Part shown: piece after piece, positions 18,429-26,635 of the stretch
Layout of the letters: each line of letters opens with the position of its first letter
Position numbering within the stretch: position 1 is the stretch's first letter
Source: Jiangella muralis
GTDB taxonomy: Bacteria > Actinomycetota > Actinomycetes > Jiangellales > Jiangellaceae
NCBI RefSeq assembly: GCF_001270745.1
Contig: NZ_KQ434757.1
Coordinates: 1 to 64,000 of the forward strand
Length of the DNA: 64,000 nucleotides
Direction: 5' to 3'
Notes under the pieces: generated by a model
What the model was told of the DNA's origin: nothing
The model's database searches: none
What the model saw: only the letters and a program-made list of their open reading frames with translations
Program-made: the position numbers and the translations under genes

Positions 18429-19199
18429 TGGCGCGTCGAGCTCCAGGGGAACCAGCTCGTAGCTCAGGGTGTCGACGACCGGCTCGGCGGCGTCCTCGGA
18501 CGGAGCCGGCAGCCGGACGTCGGAGTGCCCGCCGCAGCCGTGCGCGTGCGAGACGACCTTGCCGTCGAAGGGGGTGCGTTCGTTGGTGCACACGCCGTAC
18601 GCGTGGCCCAGGGTGCCGGTCAGCAGCACCGAGAAGCCGCAGCTGCCGCAGCGTCCGGGCGCCGCCTTCGCGATGTCGGTGTGCGGGCCGGTGTCGCCCT
18701 CGAACCAGCGCTGCGCGGAGTCGTCGCGGCCCTCGCGCGAGAGCACCCACTCGTGGCCGAGGCCCAGCTCCTGGACCACCTCGAGGACGTCCTGCTCCTC
18801 GGCGATGGCGTAGCCGGGCTCGAGGCGGTAGTCGTCGTCGGTGACCGGCAGGAGGTCGCCGGGGCCGAGGTCGTCGGGCTTGACCCGCTCGTCCCACGGC
18901 ACCCACGCCGGGGCCAGGACGGCGTCGGCGCCGGGCAGCAGCACGCATTCACTGACCGTGACCAGCTTGGACCGCGACGCGCGGGTGACGGTGACGGCCC
19001 ACCGCCAGCCGACGTATCCGGCCAGCTCACAGGCGAAGTAGTGGGTGACGACCCGTTCGCCTTCGGCGTCGTGGCCGAGGTGTGCGCCGACGGCGTCATC
19101 GCTGCCGACGGCGACGGCGGCGGCCCGTGCGTCCTCGACGGCCTTGACGAGGACGGAGTCGGCCTTGACGGAGCGGGTGCGCGGCGCGGCGGGGGTCAC
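18426..19199 (-). CDS. DUF3027 family protein
   Basis: The 257-residue cytoplasmic protein is conserved in actinobacteria as DUF3027. Features that can be seen are the GYVGWRWAVTV strand region, APAWVPWDERVKPDDLGPGD in the middle and a CGSCGF pair that may bind a metal, with further Cys and His residues (HAHGCGGHSD) near the end. I chose the GTG at 19199 because GACAAT, a good -10, lies 7 bases upstream and the longer form would add Arg- and Trp-rich residues of no family resemblance. It lies 10 bases upstream of the sacsin-like gene and diverges from the MFS gene. The function is unknown. Confidence 0.78.
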   Translation of the reverse strand: MTPAAPRTRSVKADSVLVKAVEDARAAAVAVGSDDAVGAHLGHDAEGERVVTHYFACELAGYVGWRWAVTVTRASRSKLVTVSECVLLPGADAVLAPAWVPWDERVKPDDLGPGDLLPVTDDDYRLEPGYAIAEEQDVLEVVQELGLGHEWVLSREGRDDSAQRWFEGDTGPHTDIAKAAPGRCGSCGFSVLLTGTLGHAYGVCTNERTPFDGKVVSHAHGCGGHSDVRLPAPSEDAAEPVVDTLSYELVPLELDAP

Positions 19200-19296
19200 G
19201 AGACTGATTGTCGCAAACTCGCGCCATGATCGACACATCGCGCCCGATCCGGGGACATCGTCCGGCCCTGTCGGTCCGATGCGGTTGGATGGGTGT

Positions 19297-20916
19297 GTGG
19301 CTGAAACGGATCCGCTGGCCGGCCCGCCCGGGGAGGGCGGGGGCCGCGGCGCGCGCGGCGACGGAGGCTCCTACGAGTCGCCGTTCGCCCGCGGCGGGCA
19401 GCCCCGATCCGGGCCGTCGGACAACGGGTCGTCCGGCACCGGGTCGCCCGACGACGGCCACGCCGCCGGCAACGGCCGCCCGGGGCCCGGCCACGACGAC
19501 CGCACCCGGTCACTGCCGCCGCCCCCGCCGGAACCGCCCAGCGCGAGCGAGCGCATGCGCCGCGCCGCCGGCGCCACCGGCCGGGCGGCGAAGTCCGCCG
19601 CCACCGGCACCTCCCGCGCGGCCCGGTTCAGCGCCAACCGGCTGCACCGCGCCGCCGAGGCGAAGGGCGCCGGGCAGACCGGCCTGTCCCGGCTGATCGA
19701 GCTCAACGCCGCCAGCGCCTTCGCCGACGCGCTGGTCACGGTCGCGCTGGCCGGCACGCTGTTCTTCTCCGTCTCCACCACCGAGGCGCGCGGCAACGTC
19801 GCCCTGTACCTGCTGCTCACCATGGCGCCGTTCGCGGTCGTCGCGCCGGTGCTCGGCCCGTTCCTCGACCGCTTCAGCCACGGCCGCCGCTGGGCCATCG
19901 GGTTCACCGCGGCCGGCCGCGGCTTCCTCGCCTGGGTGGCGGCCGACGCCGTCATCGGCGGCGGGGTGTGGCTCTATCCGGCGGCGCTGGGCGTGCTGGT
20001 CGGGCAGAAGGCGTACGCCGTCGCTCGGGCGGCCGCGGTACCTCGGGTGTTGCCGGAGGGCTGGACGCTGGTGGCGGCGAACTCACGGCTGCAACTGGCC
20101 GCGACGTTCGGCACGCTGCTCGGCGCACCGATAGGCATCGGGCTGGCGCAGATCGGCGACGACTGGCCGCTCCGGGCGGCGTTCTTCGCCTACGTCGGCA
20201 CCACGGTGCTGGCGATCCTGCTGCCGAAGAAGGTCGACCTCTCGATCGGCGAGGAACCGGCGTCGCTCACCGAGGGCGACGGCCACGAGTCCACCGCCGC
20301 CGGCAAGCCGCGCAAGTTCCGGGTCGGGCCGGCGGTCGTGCGCGCGCTGCGGGCCAACGCGACACTGCGCTGGCTGTCCGGCTTCATGACCATGTTCATG
20401 GCGTTCGTCCTGCGCGAGGCGCCGGTGGCCGGGCTCGACGACCTCGTCCTGCTCGGCATCGTCGCGTCTGCCGCCTGGGTGGGCAGCACCCTCGGCTCGT
20501 CCGTCGGCGCGCTCGTGCAGGCCCGAAGTCCCGACCGCACCGTCATGGCGCTGGTCGCGTTCGGCGCGGCGAGCACGCTGGTCACGGCCCTGTTCTGGAA
20601 CCTGCTGACGGTCATCCTGGTCGGGCTCGCGGCCGGGTTCGCCCAGCAGCTGGGCCGGCTGTCGCTGGACGCCATCGTGCAGCGCGACGTGCCGGAGAAG
20701 AACCGGTCCAACGCGTTCGCGCGGTCCGAGACGCTGCTGCAGCTGGGCTGGGTGGTCGGCGGCGGCGTGGGCATCGTGCTGCCGCTGATCCCGTGGCTGG
20801 GCATGACGGTCGCGACCATCGTGCTGGCTGGCGGGCTGGTGTTCGCGCTGCGGGTCCGCGCGCCCGCGCGCACACCGTCACCGCCGGCCCCGCCGCCGCA
20901 GCGGCCCGAGGAGTGA
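19297..20916 (+). CDS. MFS-fold membrane protein with long disordered N-terminus
   Basis: The product has 539 residues. The first 110 or so are rich in Gly, Pro, Ser and Asp, followed by a basic Ala-rich segment. About 12 membrane helices then follow, with LDRFSHGRRWAIGFTAAGR in the position of the MFS loop 2-3 motif. It resembles the uncharacterised actinobacterial MFS group found near DUF3027 and cold-shock genes. The GTG at 19297 is chosen because it lies just after TTGGAT and leaves the whole disordered segment intact; the ribosome site is absent, so the start is uncertain. The substrate is unknown. Confidence 0.75.
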   Translation: MAETDPLAGPPGEGGGRGARGDGGSYESPFARGGQPRSGPSDNGSSGTGSPDDGHAAGNGRPGPGHDDRTRSLPPPPPEPPSASERMRRAAGATGRAAKSAATGTSRAARFSANRLHRAAEAKGAGQTGLSRLIELNAASAFADALVTVALAGTLFFSVSTTEARGNVALYLLLTMAPFAVVAPVLGPFLDRFSHGRRWAIGFTAAGRGFLAWVAADAVIGGGVWLYPAALGVLVGQKAYAVARAAAVPRVLPEGWTLVAANSRLQLAATFGTLLGAPIGIGLAQIGDDWPLRAAFFAYVGTTVLAILLPKKVDLSIGEEPASLTEGDGHESTAAGKPRKFRVGPAVVRALRANATLRWLSGFMTMFMAFVLREAPVAGLDDLVLLGIVASAAWVGSTLGSSVGALVQARSPDRTVMALVAFGAASTLVTALFWNLLTVILVGLAAGFAQQLGRLSLDAIVQRDVPEKNRSNAFARSETLLQLGWVVGGGVGIVLPLIPWLGMTVATIVLAGGLVFALRVRAPARTPSPPAPPPQRPEE

Positions 20917-21001
20917 CCGGCGCCTCGGGGTGTGTCGCCCGTAGCGAGCGCCGCCCAGGTGGATGCCGCGCAAGGTGCGAGGAAGGACCACTGCCGAGAA
21001 C

Positions 21002-21122
21002 GATCAGGTGACGGAACCGCCCGGCGTTCGCGCGTTTGTGTCACCTGATCATCTCCACGATGCGGACACAAAACGATCAGGTGACGAACGCGCGGCGAAC
21101 CTGAGCGATACGTCACCTGATC
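21002..21122. repeat. Four copies of GATCAGGTGAC arranged as two inverted pairs
   Basis: The 11-base word occurs at 21002-21012 (forward), 21040-21050 (reverse), 21075-21085 (forward) and 21112-21122 (reverse). Spacers inside the pairs are 27 and 26 bases. The reverse arm of pair 1 and the forward arm of pair 2 share further bases (TTTGTGTC and GACACAAA), so several alternative stems are possible. The 287-base gap 20917-21203 otherwise shows no gene. It looks like a palindromic intergenic element, or a tandem terminator between the MFS and cold-shock genes. Confidence 0.8.
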
Positions 21123-21203
21123 GTCGGCAGCTGGCGCGGACACACACGCAGCGAGGCGCCGCCCGGACACCGCGCAGTAGGCCACGGACCCGAGGAGTAG
21201 CCC

Positions 21204-21587
21204 CTAAAGCTCGAGGTCGTCGGCCACGGCGCGCAGCACGGTGGCGACTTGGCGCGCCGTGCGCTGGTCGGGGTGCCGGCTGCGCCGGTAGGTGTTGGAC
21301 AAGCCGTCGAGCAGCTTGATGAGGTCCTCGACGATGGTGACCATGTCGTCGGGCTTCTTGCGGGTCGCCGCCGACACCGACGGCAGCGGGTCGAGGACGC
21401 GCACCGACAGTGCCTGCTCACCCCGGCGGCCCTCGGCCACACCGAACTCCACCCGCTGCCCCGGCTTCAAGGCGGTCACGCCGGCGGGCAGGGCGGACGA
21501 GTGCACGAAGACGTCGCCGCCGTCGTCCTTGGAGAGGAAGCCGAAGCCCTTCTCGGTGTCGAAAAACTTGACCTTGCCCGTTGGCAC
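21204..21587 (-). CDS. Cold-shock domain protein with C-terminal extension
   Basis: Residues 1-67 are a cold-shock domain: TGKVKFFDTEKGFGFLSKDD holds RNP1 and VFVH is RNP2, which bind single-stranded RNA or DNA. The other 60 residues, rich in basic and Leu residues, form an extension seen in the 127-residue actinobacterial proteins and absent from the 67-residue CspA type. The GTG at 21587 has AAGAGGT upstream. It is probably a single-gene unit, diverging from the HipA-like gene. Confidence 0.9.
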   Translation of the reverse strand: MPTGKVKFFDTEKGFGFLSKDDGGDVFVHSSALPAGVTALKPGQRVEFGVAEGRRGEQALSVRVLDPLPSVSAATRKKPDDMVTIVEDLIKLLDGLSNTYRRSRHPDQRTARQVATVLRAVADDLEL

Positions 21588-21712
21588 GGCTGACCTCTTC
21601 GTGTCGGGGGACCGGACCTCTCAAGACTAAGGCCGACGGAGGCCCGCGGGCCTCTCCAGGGGTCGATCAAATCCGATCGCGTACCGTCATCGCCCATGGA
21701 TGGTTTGCCGCG

Positions 21713-22492
21713 GTGACGGTGCACACGGGACTGCCCGTCGTGCGCGCGGTCCGCTACGTCGAGCCGCTGCGCGAGGGCGGGTCGCTGCCCGGGCTGGTCG
21801 AGGGTGACGACCTCGGCACCTACGTGGTCAAGTTCCGCGGCGCCGGGCAGGGCCCGAAGACGCTGGTCGCGGAGATCGTGGTGGGCGAGCTGGCGCGGCG
21901 GCTGGGCATCCGGGTGCCCGACCTCGTGCTCGTCGACCTCGACGAGGCGATCGCGCGGCGCGAACCCGACCCGGAGATCCAGGCGCTGCTGCTGGCCAGC
22001 GTCGGTGTGAACCTCGGCATGGACTTCCTGCCCCGCTCGCTCGGCTACGACGGGCACGGGAAGCAGGCGAGCGCCGACGACGCGGCGAAGGTGCTGTGGC
22101 TCGACGCGCTCACCGTCAACGTCGACCGGAGCTGGCGCAACCCGAACCTGCTGACGTGGCACGGGCAGTTGTGGGCGATCGACCACGGCGCGGCGCTGCT
22201 GTTCCAGCACACCTGGCCCGGGGCGCCGGCGTTCGCGGTGCGGCCATACCCGATCGACGACCACGTGCTGGCGTTCGCGGCCGACCGGCTGCCGTCCGTC
22301 GACGCCGAGCTGGCGCCGCGGGTGACGCCGTCGCTGCTGGCGGAGATCCTGGCGCTGGTCCCGGACGACTGGCTGCCCGAGGTCCCCGGGCTGGACGGCG
22401 CCGAGCCGGACGCCGTCCGCGCGGTCTACGCCGAGCACCTCGCGGCCCGCGCCGCGGCGTCGCCGGACTGGCTGCCGGTGGGTGGCGCATGA
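21713..22492 (+). CDS. HipA-like kinase-fold protein
   Basis: The 259-residue protein matches the HipA-like kinase family that is encoded beside DUF3037 genes. It has the TYVVKFRGAGQG nucleotide-loop and lysine region, an LDALTVNVDRSWRNPNLL segment where catalytic-loop Asn and Asp would sit, and WAIDHGAALLFQ, in the place of the metal-binding Asp. The GTG at 21713 is preceded by GATGGT 8 bases upstream; the next GTG at 21719 is an alternative. Its stop overlaps the start of the DUF3037 gene by 4 bases. It differs from classical HipB-HipA pairs in lacking an HTH partner. The role is unknown; a kinase is inferred from the fold only. Confidence 0.72.
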   Translation: MTVHTGLPVVRAVRYVEPLREGGSLPGLVEGDDLGTYVVKFRGAGQGPKTLVAEIVVGELARRLGIRVPDLVLVDLDEAIARREPDPEIQALLLASVGVNLGMDFLPRSLGYDGHGKQASADDAAKVLWLDALTVNVDRSWRNPNLLTWHGQLWAIDHGAALLFQHTWPGAPAFAVRPYPIDDHVLAFAADRLPSVDAELAPRVTPSLLAEILALVPDDWLPEVPGLDGAEPDAVRAVYAEHLAARAAASPDWLPVGGA

Positions 22493-22863
22493 TCGCGTTC
22501 GAGTACGCCGTCCTGCGGGTGGTCCCCCGCGTCGAGCGAGCCGAGTTCGTCAACGCCGGCGTCATCGTCTACAGCCAGAAGGCCGGCTACCTGGCCGCCG
22601 CGGCGCACGTCGACGCGGACCGGCTGCGGGCGCTGGACCCGGAGGCCGACGTCGAGGCGATCGTGGCGGCGGTCGAGGCGTATGCGGCCACCTGCACCGA
22701 TCCCGCGGCGGCGGGCCCGGTCGGCGCCACGGCGATCGGCGAGCGGTTCCGCTGGCTGACGGCGCCGCGCAGCACGATCGTCCAGCCGGGGCCGGTGCAC
22801 GCCGGGCTCACCGACGACCCGGCGGCTGAGCTGGACCGGCTGCTGGCCCGCCTCGTGCTCTGA
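22489..22863 (+). CDS. DUF3037 family protein, partner of the HipA-like protein
   Basis: The 124-residue protein begins with IAFEYAVLRVVPRVERAEFVN and contains NAGVIVYS, both characteristic of DUF3037. It is translationally coupled to the HipA-like gene through an ATGA overlap, and this two-gene unit is widespread in bacteria. No membrane segment or DNA-binding motif is seen. It probably forms a complex with the HipA-like protein, perhaps supplying the small N-terminal lobe that classical HipA carries in one chain; that is inference. Confidence 0.78.
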   Translation: MIAFEYAVLRVVPRVERAEFVNAGVIVYSQKAGYLAAAAHVDADRLRALDPEADVEAIVAAVEAYAATCTDPAAAGPVGATAIGERFRWLTAPRSTIVQPGPVHAGLTDDPAAELDRLLARLVL

Positions 22864-22889
22864 GGCCGGGCGGCACGTCGGGTCCGCCG

Positions 22890-23264
22890 TCAGGCGTTCG
22901 GCTCGGGCTGCAGCTGGGAACGGAGCGCGGCGACATCCGCCTGGTCGGCGCCGAACCCGACTCCCGCGATCTTCTTCCCGCTCGGCACATGCCGCAACAC
23001 CTTGCCGTCGATCGTCAGATCGGCCGGCGACGATACCGTGAAACGCCTGATCGTCATGCCGAGCGGGTTGCACAACCGCACCTCGCCGGAGTCGACCCGC
23101 AGCATCGGATTGACCAGCTGGAGGATGCCCAACAGGGTCAGGACGACTCCGGTGAACATGCCGATCGACTGCGAACCGAGAAGGGAGACGGCCAGCAGCA
23201 GGACGCCCACGATGAGCGCGGCGATTGGCAACGGCCGGGCGTAGCGGACAGTCATCGATCTCAT
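22890..23264 (-). CDS. Small membrane protein with two helices and a soluble tail
   Basis: The protein has 124 residues. Two hydrophobic segments at about residues 12-30 and 34-52 are followed by a soluble beta-rich tail (EVRLCNPLGMTIRRFTV, ADLTIDGKVL) that resembles small PH-like (bPH) membrane proteins. The ATG at 23264 lies 8 bases after TACACT and is preferred; an internal ATG at 23255 is the alternative. It lies just downstream of the HAD gene on the same strand but has its own promoter. I do not recognise a named family. Confidence 0.65.
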   Translation of the reverse strand: MRSMTVRYARPLPIAALIVGVLLLAVSLLGSQSIGMFTGVVLTLLGILQLVNPMLRVDSGEVRLCNPLGMTIRRFTVSSPADLTIDGKVLRHVPSGKKIAGVGFGADQADVAALRSQLQPEPNA

Positions 23265-23272
23265 GCGCCCGC

Positions 23273-23301
23273 AGTGTACGGCTGGAGAGTTCGTCGTTCA
23301 G
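23273..23301 (-). promoter_or_regulatory. Promoter of the small membrane protein gene
   Basis: On the minus strand CTGAAC (23301-23296) and TACACT (23278-23273) are separated by 17 bases, and the ATG lies 8 bases further on. The promoter overlaps the end of the HAD gene. Confidence 0.55.
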
Positions 23302-23912
23302 GCCGGGGCGCCGACGTAGTCGTCGAGCCAGTACGGGAAATCGAGCAGGTCGGAGAAGACGGCGTCGGCGCCCGCCTCACGCAGCGCGAGCGCGTCGTGC
23401 CCGCCGGTCGTCACGCCGATGGCGTAGGCGCCGGCCGTCCGCGCCCCGACCATGTCGCCGGGATGGTCGCCCACGTACACGTCCGCGCCGCGTTCGCGCA
23501 GCGCGACGCCCTTGGACTCGGCGTACCGCTCGCCGACGACGTCGTCGACCGGCAGGCCGACGTGCGCGAGGACCGCGCGGACGGCAGACTCGATCTTGGC
23601 GCTGACGACCAGCACGGTGCCGTGGTGCCCGTGGATGGCGTCGACGGCCTCGGCGGCGCCGGGCAGCGGCTTGGTGCCGGGGATGCCCAGCGTCGGGTAC
23701 AGCTCGCGATAGATGACGCGCGCCTCGTCGACGCGGTCGGCGGGGACGAACGCGCGCAGCGTGGTGTCGAGCGGCAGGCCGATCATCGGCAACAGCTCGC
23801 GCGGCTCGATGACGACGCCGACCCGGCGGAACGCCTCGGTCATCGAGACGGTGATGCCCTCCGCGGAATCGACGAGAGTGAGATCGAGGTCGAAACCGAT
23901 GGTGAGAGGCAC
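23298..23912 (-). CDS. HAD family phosphatase
   Basis: The 204-residue protein has the HAD motifs: FDLDLTLVDS (Asp8 nucleophile, Asp10 acid), VVSAK for motif II and YVGDHPGDM for motif IV, with a helical cap between motifs I and II, as in the phosphoglycolate and beta-phosphoglucomutase subgroup. The GTG at 23912 lies 7 bases after TAGGGT, so I prefer it over the GTG at 23921, which lies inside this promoter spacer. The substrate is not known. It lies between the CHAT gene and the small membrane gene. Confidence 0.85.
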   Translation of the reverse strand: MPLTIGFDLDLTLVDSAEGITVSMTEAFRRVGVVIEPRELLPMIGLPLDTTLRAFVPADRVDEARVIYRELYPTLGIPGTKPLPGAAEAVDAIHGHHGTVLVVSAKIESAVRAVLAHVGLPVDDVVGERYAESKGVALRERGADVYVGDHPGDMVGARTAGAYAIGVTTGGHDALALREAGADAVFSDLLDFPYWLDDYVGAPA

Positions 23913-23919
23913 GGTGATC

Positions 23920-23925
23920 ACCCTA
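23920..23925 (-). promoter_or_regulatory. -10 box of the HAD gene
   Basis: TAGGGT on the minus strand, 7 bases before the GTG at 23912; it fixes the start codon. Confidence 0.5.
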
Positions 23926-23957
23926 CGCGGTCGTCGACCGTCGATGTGTGACGCCAG

Positions 23958-26582
23958 TCACGCACCGCCGAGGGCGAGGAACGACCACGCCGTGGCCCGG
24001 TCCCGGGCGCCCGCCGCCGCCCGGCGCGCCGCCAGCAGCGCCGCGCCGAGATCGTCGCCGGTGCGCAGCCGCTCGTGCACCACCAGGCTGAGGTCGACGC
24101 TGGCGGCATCGCTCACCGGAACGACGGTGGCCAGCAGCCCGGCCGTGCCCAGCGCCGACAACGACGTCGTCAACCCCAGCAGCTCGTCGGCGCCGGTGGG
24201 CGAGCCGACGCCGGACTCGCACGCCGTCAGCAGCAGGCGGTACGGCGGCGACTGCAGCCGCTCGAGGTCGAACACCGTCAGCGGGCCGTCGGCCAGCTCC
24301 AGCGACGAGAACATCGGGTTGTCGCCGCGGTAGCGGCCGTGCGCGCCGATGTGCGCCAGCCACGACCCGTCCAACGCGGCCAGCGCGGCATCGGCGGTGG
24401 CGTCGCCGCCGGTCAGCACGGTCGCGTCAGCATAGACGCCGGCCAGCACGCCGACCTCCGCGCCCGACGAGGCGAGGTCGGCGCCGGCGATCAGCGCGAC
24501 TCGTCTCTGCTCGGGTGGCGCGCTGGTCCGGGCTCGCAGCCAGGCCGTCGCCGACGGCGCCACCGTCACGTCCCGGTCCCGCAGCGCCGGCAGGGCGCCC
24601 CACGGCACCGACTGCATCATCGACGGCGGCACCAGCACCACCGGCCCGTCCCCCAGCTCGCGGACCGCCGGGCCGAGCATCGTCTCCTGCAGCCGGGCCA
24701 GGCCGGGCTCGGCGGCCGCCAGCAGGACGCCCGCGACGGCGTCGGCGGCCACCGCGGCGCCACGCAGCGCGAACTTGGCGTACTCGACCTCGTCCAGCGC
24801 GGCGCCGGAATCGCCCGCGACCACGTGCTTCAGCCGGCCCTCGCGCGCGACGACGGCGTGGAACCGGCCGCCGCGCAGCCCGACGATGCTGACCAGCGTG
24901 CGGTCCCCGAGCGCGTCGAGCAGCTCGCCGACGTCGAGCCGGCGGCGGGCGGTCGGCGGCCCGGCCGGCGGCCCGGTGGTCGCGGCGTCCCGGCCGTGCA
25001 CGTGCCGTCGGATGCGCTCCTCGATGCGCCGCCGCTCCGCCTCGTCGGCGTGGCTGCCGATGAGGCTGCCGACGGCGCGCAGCCGGCCCAGCTCGGCGGC
25101 CAGCTCGGCGTCGTGGCGGGCCTCCGGCCAGGGCAGCGAGTGCAGCGTGCCGCGCCAGCGCTCCGTCCACCGCAGCAGCTCCCGCGCCGTCCCGTCGACC
25201 GCCACCCGCCGCGTCGCGAGCGCCGCGAGGTCGCTGCCGTGCACCGTCGCGCGGGCCCGCAGCTCCGTCGCGCCGAGGGACAGCGCGTGTGTGTCGAGGA
25301 CGTCCAGGCCGCGGCCGCAGGCGCGCAGCATCGCCCGGCGGTCGCCGGCGGACTCGGCCAGCAACGCCTGCGCGTACCAGCCGGTGGCCCGGCGCAGCGC
25401 CGACCCCCGCCCGCGGCGTCCGGCCGCCGCCGTCCGCAGCGCCTCCTCCGCCAGCTCCGGCAGCCCCGTCGCCGACGCCAGCCGGCCCGCCAGCACCAGC
25501 GCGTCGAGACGTTCGGAGGCGTAGCGGTCGGTCAGCTCGGCCGCCAGCGCGGCCGCCGCCCGGGCGTGCCGCTTCGTGACGGCGCCGGCCTCGGCCTGCG
25601 CCCGCAGCAGCACCACCCGCGCATGCCGCTCCGCGTCGTCGTGCCCCTGCCGGCGGCTCGACCTTGCGGCCTTTCGCGCCAGGTCGGCCGCGCGACCGGG
25701 GTTGCCCGCCGCGAGATGCACGATGGCGGCCGCGATGAACCCGTCGGACCTGCGCAGCGCGGAGTCACGGGCGCCGTCCAGCACCGCCACCAGCTCGTCC
25801 GCCGTCGTGGCCGCGTCCTCGGTCAGCCCGGCCGCCAACTGCACGACGGCGAGGTCGCGCACCACCTCCGGCGGCACGACGCCCAGTTCCTCGTACCTGC
25901 GACGCGCGTCGTAGAGCAGGCGCAGCGCCCGCGGCAGGTCGCCCATCCGGTGCGCGCAGTCGCCCCGGTTCTGCACGATGATCGTGGCCTGGTACCGCTC
26001 GCCGGTGGACTCGATCAACTCCTGCGCACGGGCGAACTCACGGTCGGCCTCGGCGAACCGGCCGAGTCCCAGGAGCGCACCGGCAAGATTGCTGCGTGCT
26101 CGCGCTTCCCACGCCGGGTCGTCATGACGTTCCAGAACCCCGGCCGCCTCATGGCTGTCGCGGTGCGCGCCGTCGAGGTCCTGGAAGAAGAAGCAGACCG
26201 CCGCCCGGCGCACCAGGACCCGGGCCCGCTCGGCCGGCTCGGCACCGTCGAGGGCGCTATCGAAGGCCGCGAACGCCGGCCGCCGCCGTCCGGCCAGTGC
26301 GAGGACCGTGCCGAGGCTGGCCTCCAGGTCGGTGACCCGGGCGCCGAGCCCGTGCTCGCGCCCCACGCGGATGCCACGGCGTACCGAGCGGAGGGCACGA
26401 CCCACCTCGCCACGCTCCCGCTGGACGATGCCGAGCGCCTGCAACGCGTAGGTCTGGTCCAGCGGCGTCGCCGCGCCGGACAGCACGGCGCGAGCCATCC
26501 GGACGGCCTCGTCGGGACTCGACATCGCCAGCCCGGGCAACTGATCCGCAGCTACCGGCGCCGACGTGCTTCCCGAGGTCAC
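23958..26582 (-). CDS. TPR-CHAT caspase-like protease
   Basis: The protein has 874 residues. Residues of about 20-440 form a helical repeat array of TPR type, with recurring patterns such as ARSNLAGALLGLGRFAEADREF. The C-terminal 350 residues are a CHAT domain: the catalytic dyad is His748 in HIGAHGRY and Cys788 in LTACESGVG, both intact, followed by GTAGLLATVVPVSD. CHAT proteins are caspase-like peptidases often found in bacterial defence or regulated cell-death loci, where the TPR part acts as a sensor. The GTG at 26582 lies 6 bases after TAGCAT, so the mRNA is probably leaderless. It diverges from a cytoplasmic subtilase, with 53 bases between the two starts. The biological role is inferred, not shown. 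Confidence 0.85.
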   Translation of the reverse strand: MTSGSTSAPVAADQLPGLAMSSPDEAVRMARAVLSGAATPLDQTYALQALGIVQRERGEVGRALRSVRRGIRVGREHGLGARVTDLEASLGTVLALAGRRRPAFAAFDSALDGAEPAERARVLVRRAAVCFFFQDLDGAHRDSHEAAGVLERHDDPAWEARARSNLAGALLGLGRFAEADREFARAQELIESTGERYQATIIVQNRGDCAHRMGDLPRALRLLYDARRRYEELGVVPPEVVRDLAVVQLAAGLTEDAATTADELVAVLDGARDSALRRSDGFIAAAIVHLAAGNPGRAADLARKAARSSRRQGHDDAERHARVVLLRAQAEAGAVTKRHARAAAALAAELTDRYASERLDALVLAGRLASATGLPELAEEALRTAAAGRRGRGSALRRATGWYAQALLAESAGDRRAMLRACGRGLDVLDTHALSLGATELRARATVHGSDLAALATRRVAVDGTARELLRWTERWRGTLHSLPWPEARHDAELAAELGRLRAVGSLIGSHADEAERRRIEERIRRHVHGRDAATTGPPAGPPTARRRLDVGELLDALGDRTLVSIVGLRGGRFHAVVAREGRLKHVVAGDSGAALDEVEYAKFALRGAAVAADAVAGVLLAAAEPGLARLQETMLGPAVRELGDGPVVLVPPSMMQSVPWGALPALRDRDVTVAPSATAWLRARTSAPPEQRRVALIAGADLASSGAEVGVLAGVYADATVLTGGDATADAALAALDGSWLAHIGAHGRYRGDNPMFSSLELADGPLTVFDLERLQSPPYRLLLTACESGVGSPTGADELLGLTTSLSALGTAGLLATVVPVSDAASVDLSLVVHERLRTGDDLGAALLAARRAAAGARDRATAWSFLALGGA

Positions 26583-26588
26583 GCCCTG

Positions 26589-26594
26589 ATGCTA
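26589..26594 (-). promoter_or_regulatory. -10 box of the TPR-CHAT gene
   Basis: TAGCAT on the minus strand, 6 bases before the GTG at 26582. It lies in the 53-base gap shared with the divergent subtilase gene. Confidence 0.5.
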
Positions 26595-26635
26595 GACATG
26601 TAGTCGTTTGCCCGAATCACGGCTGGGGGAATCCG

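Noticed and set aside
15590-18844. A 1084-codon plus-strand frame
   Set aside because: It is the antisense shadow of the sacsin-like ATPase gene, with Arg/Gln/His-rich low-complexity sequence and no motif.
21002-21122. A CRISPR array
   Set aside because: Only four 11-base words in alternating direction; no direct repeats with regular unique spacers, and no cas genes.
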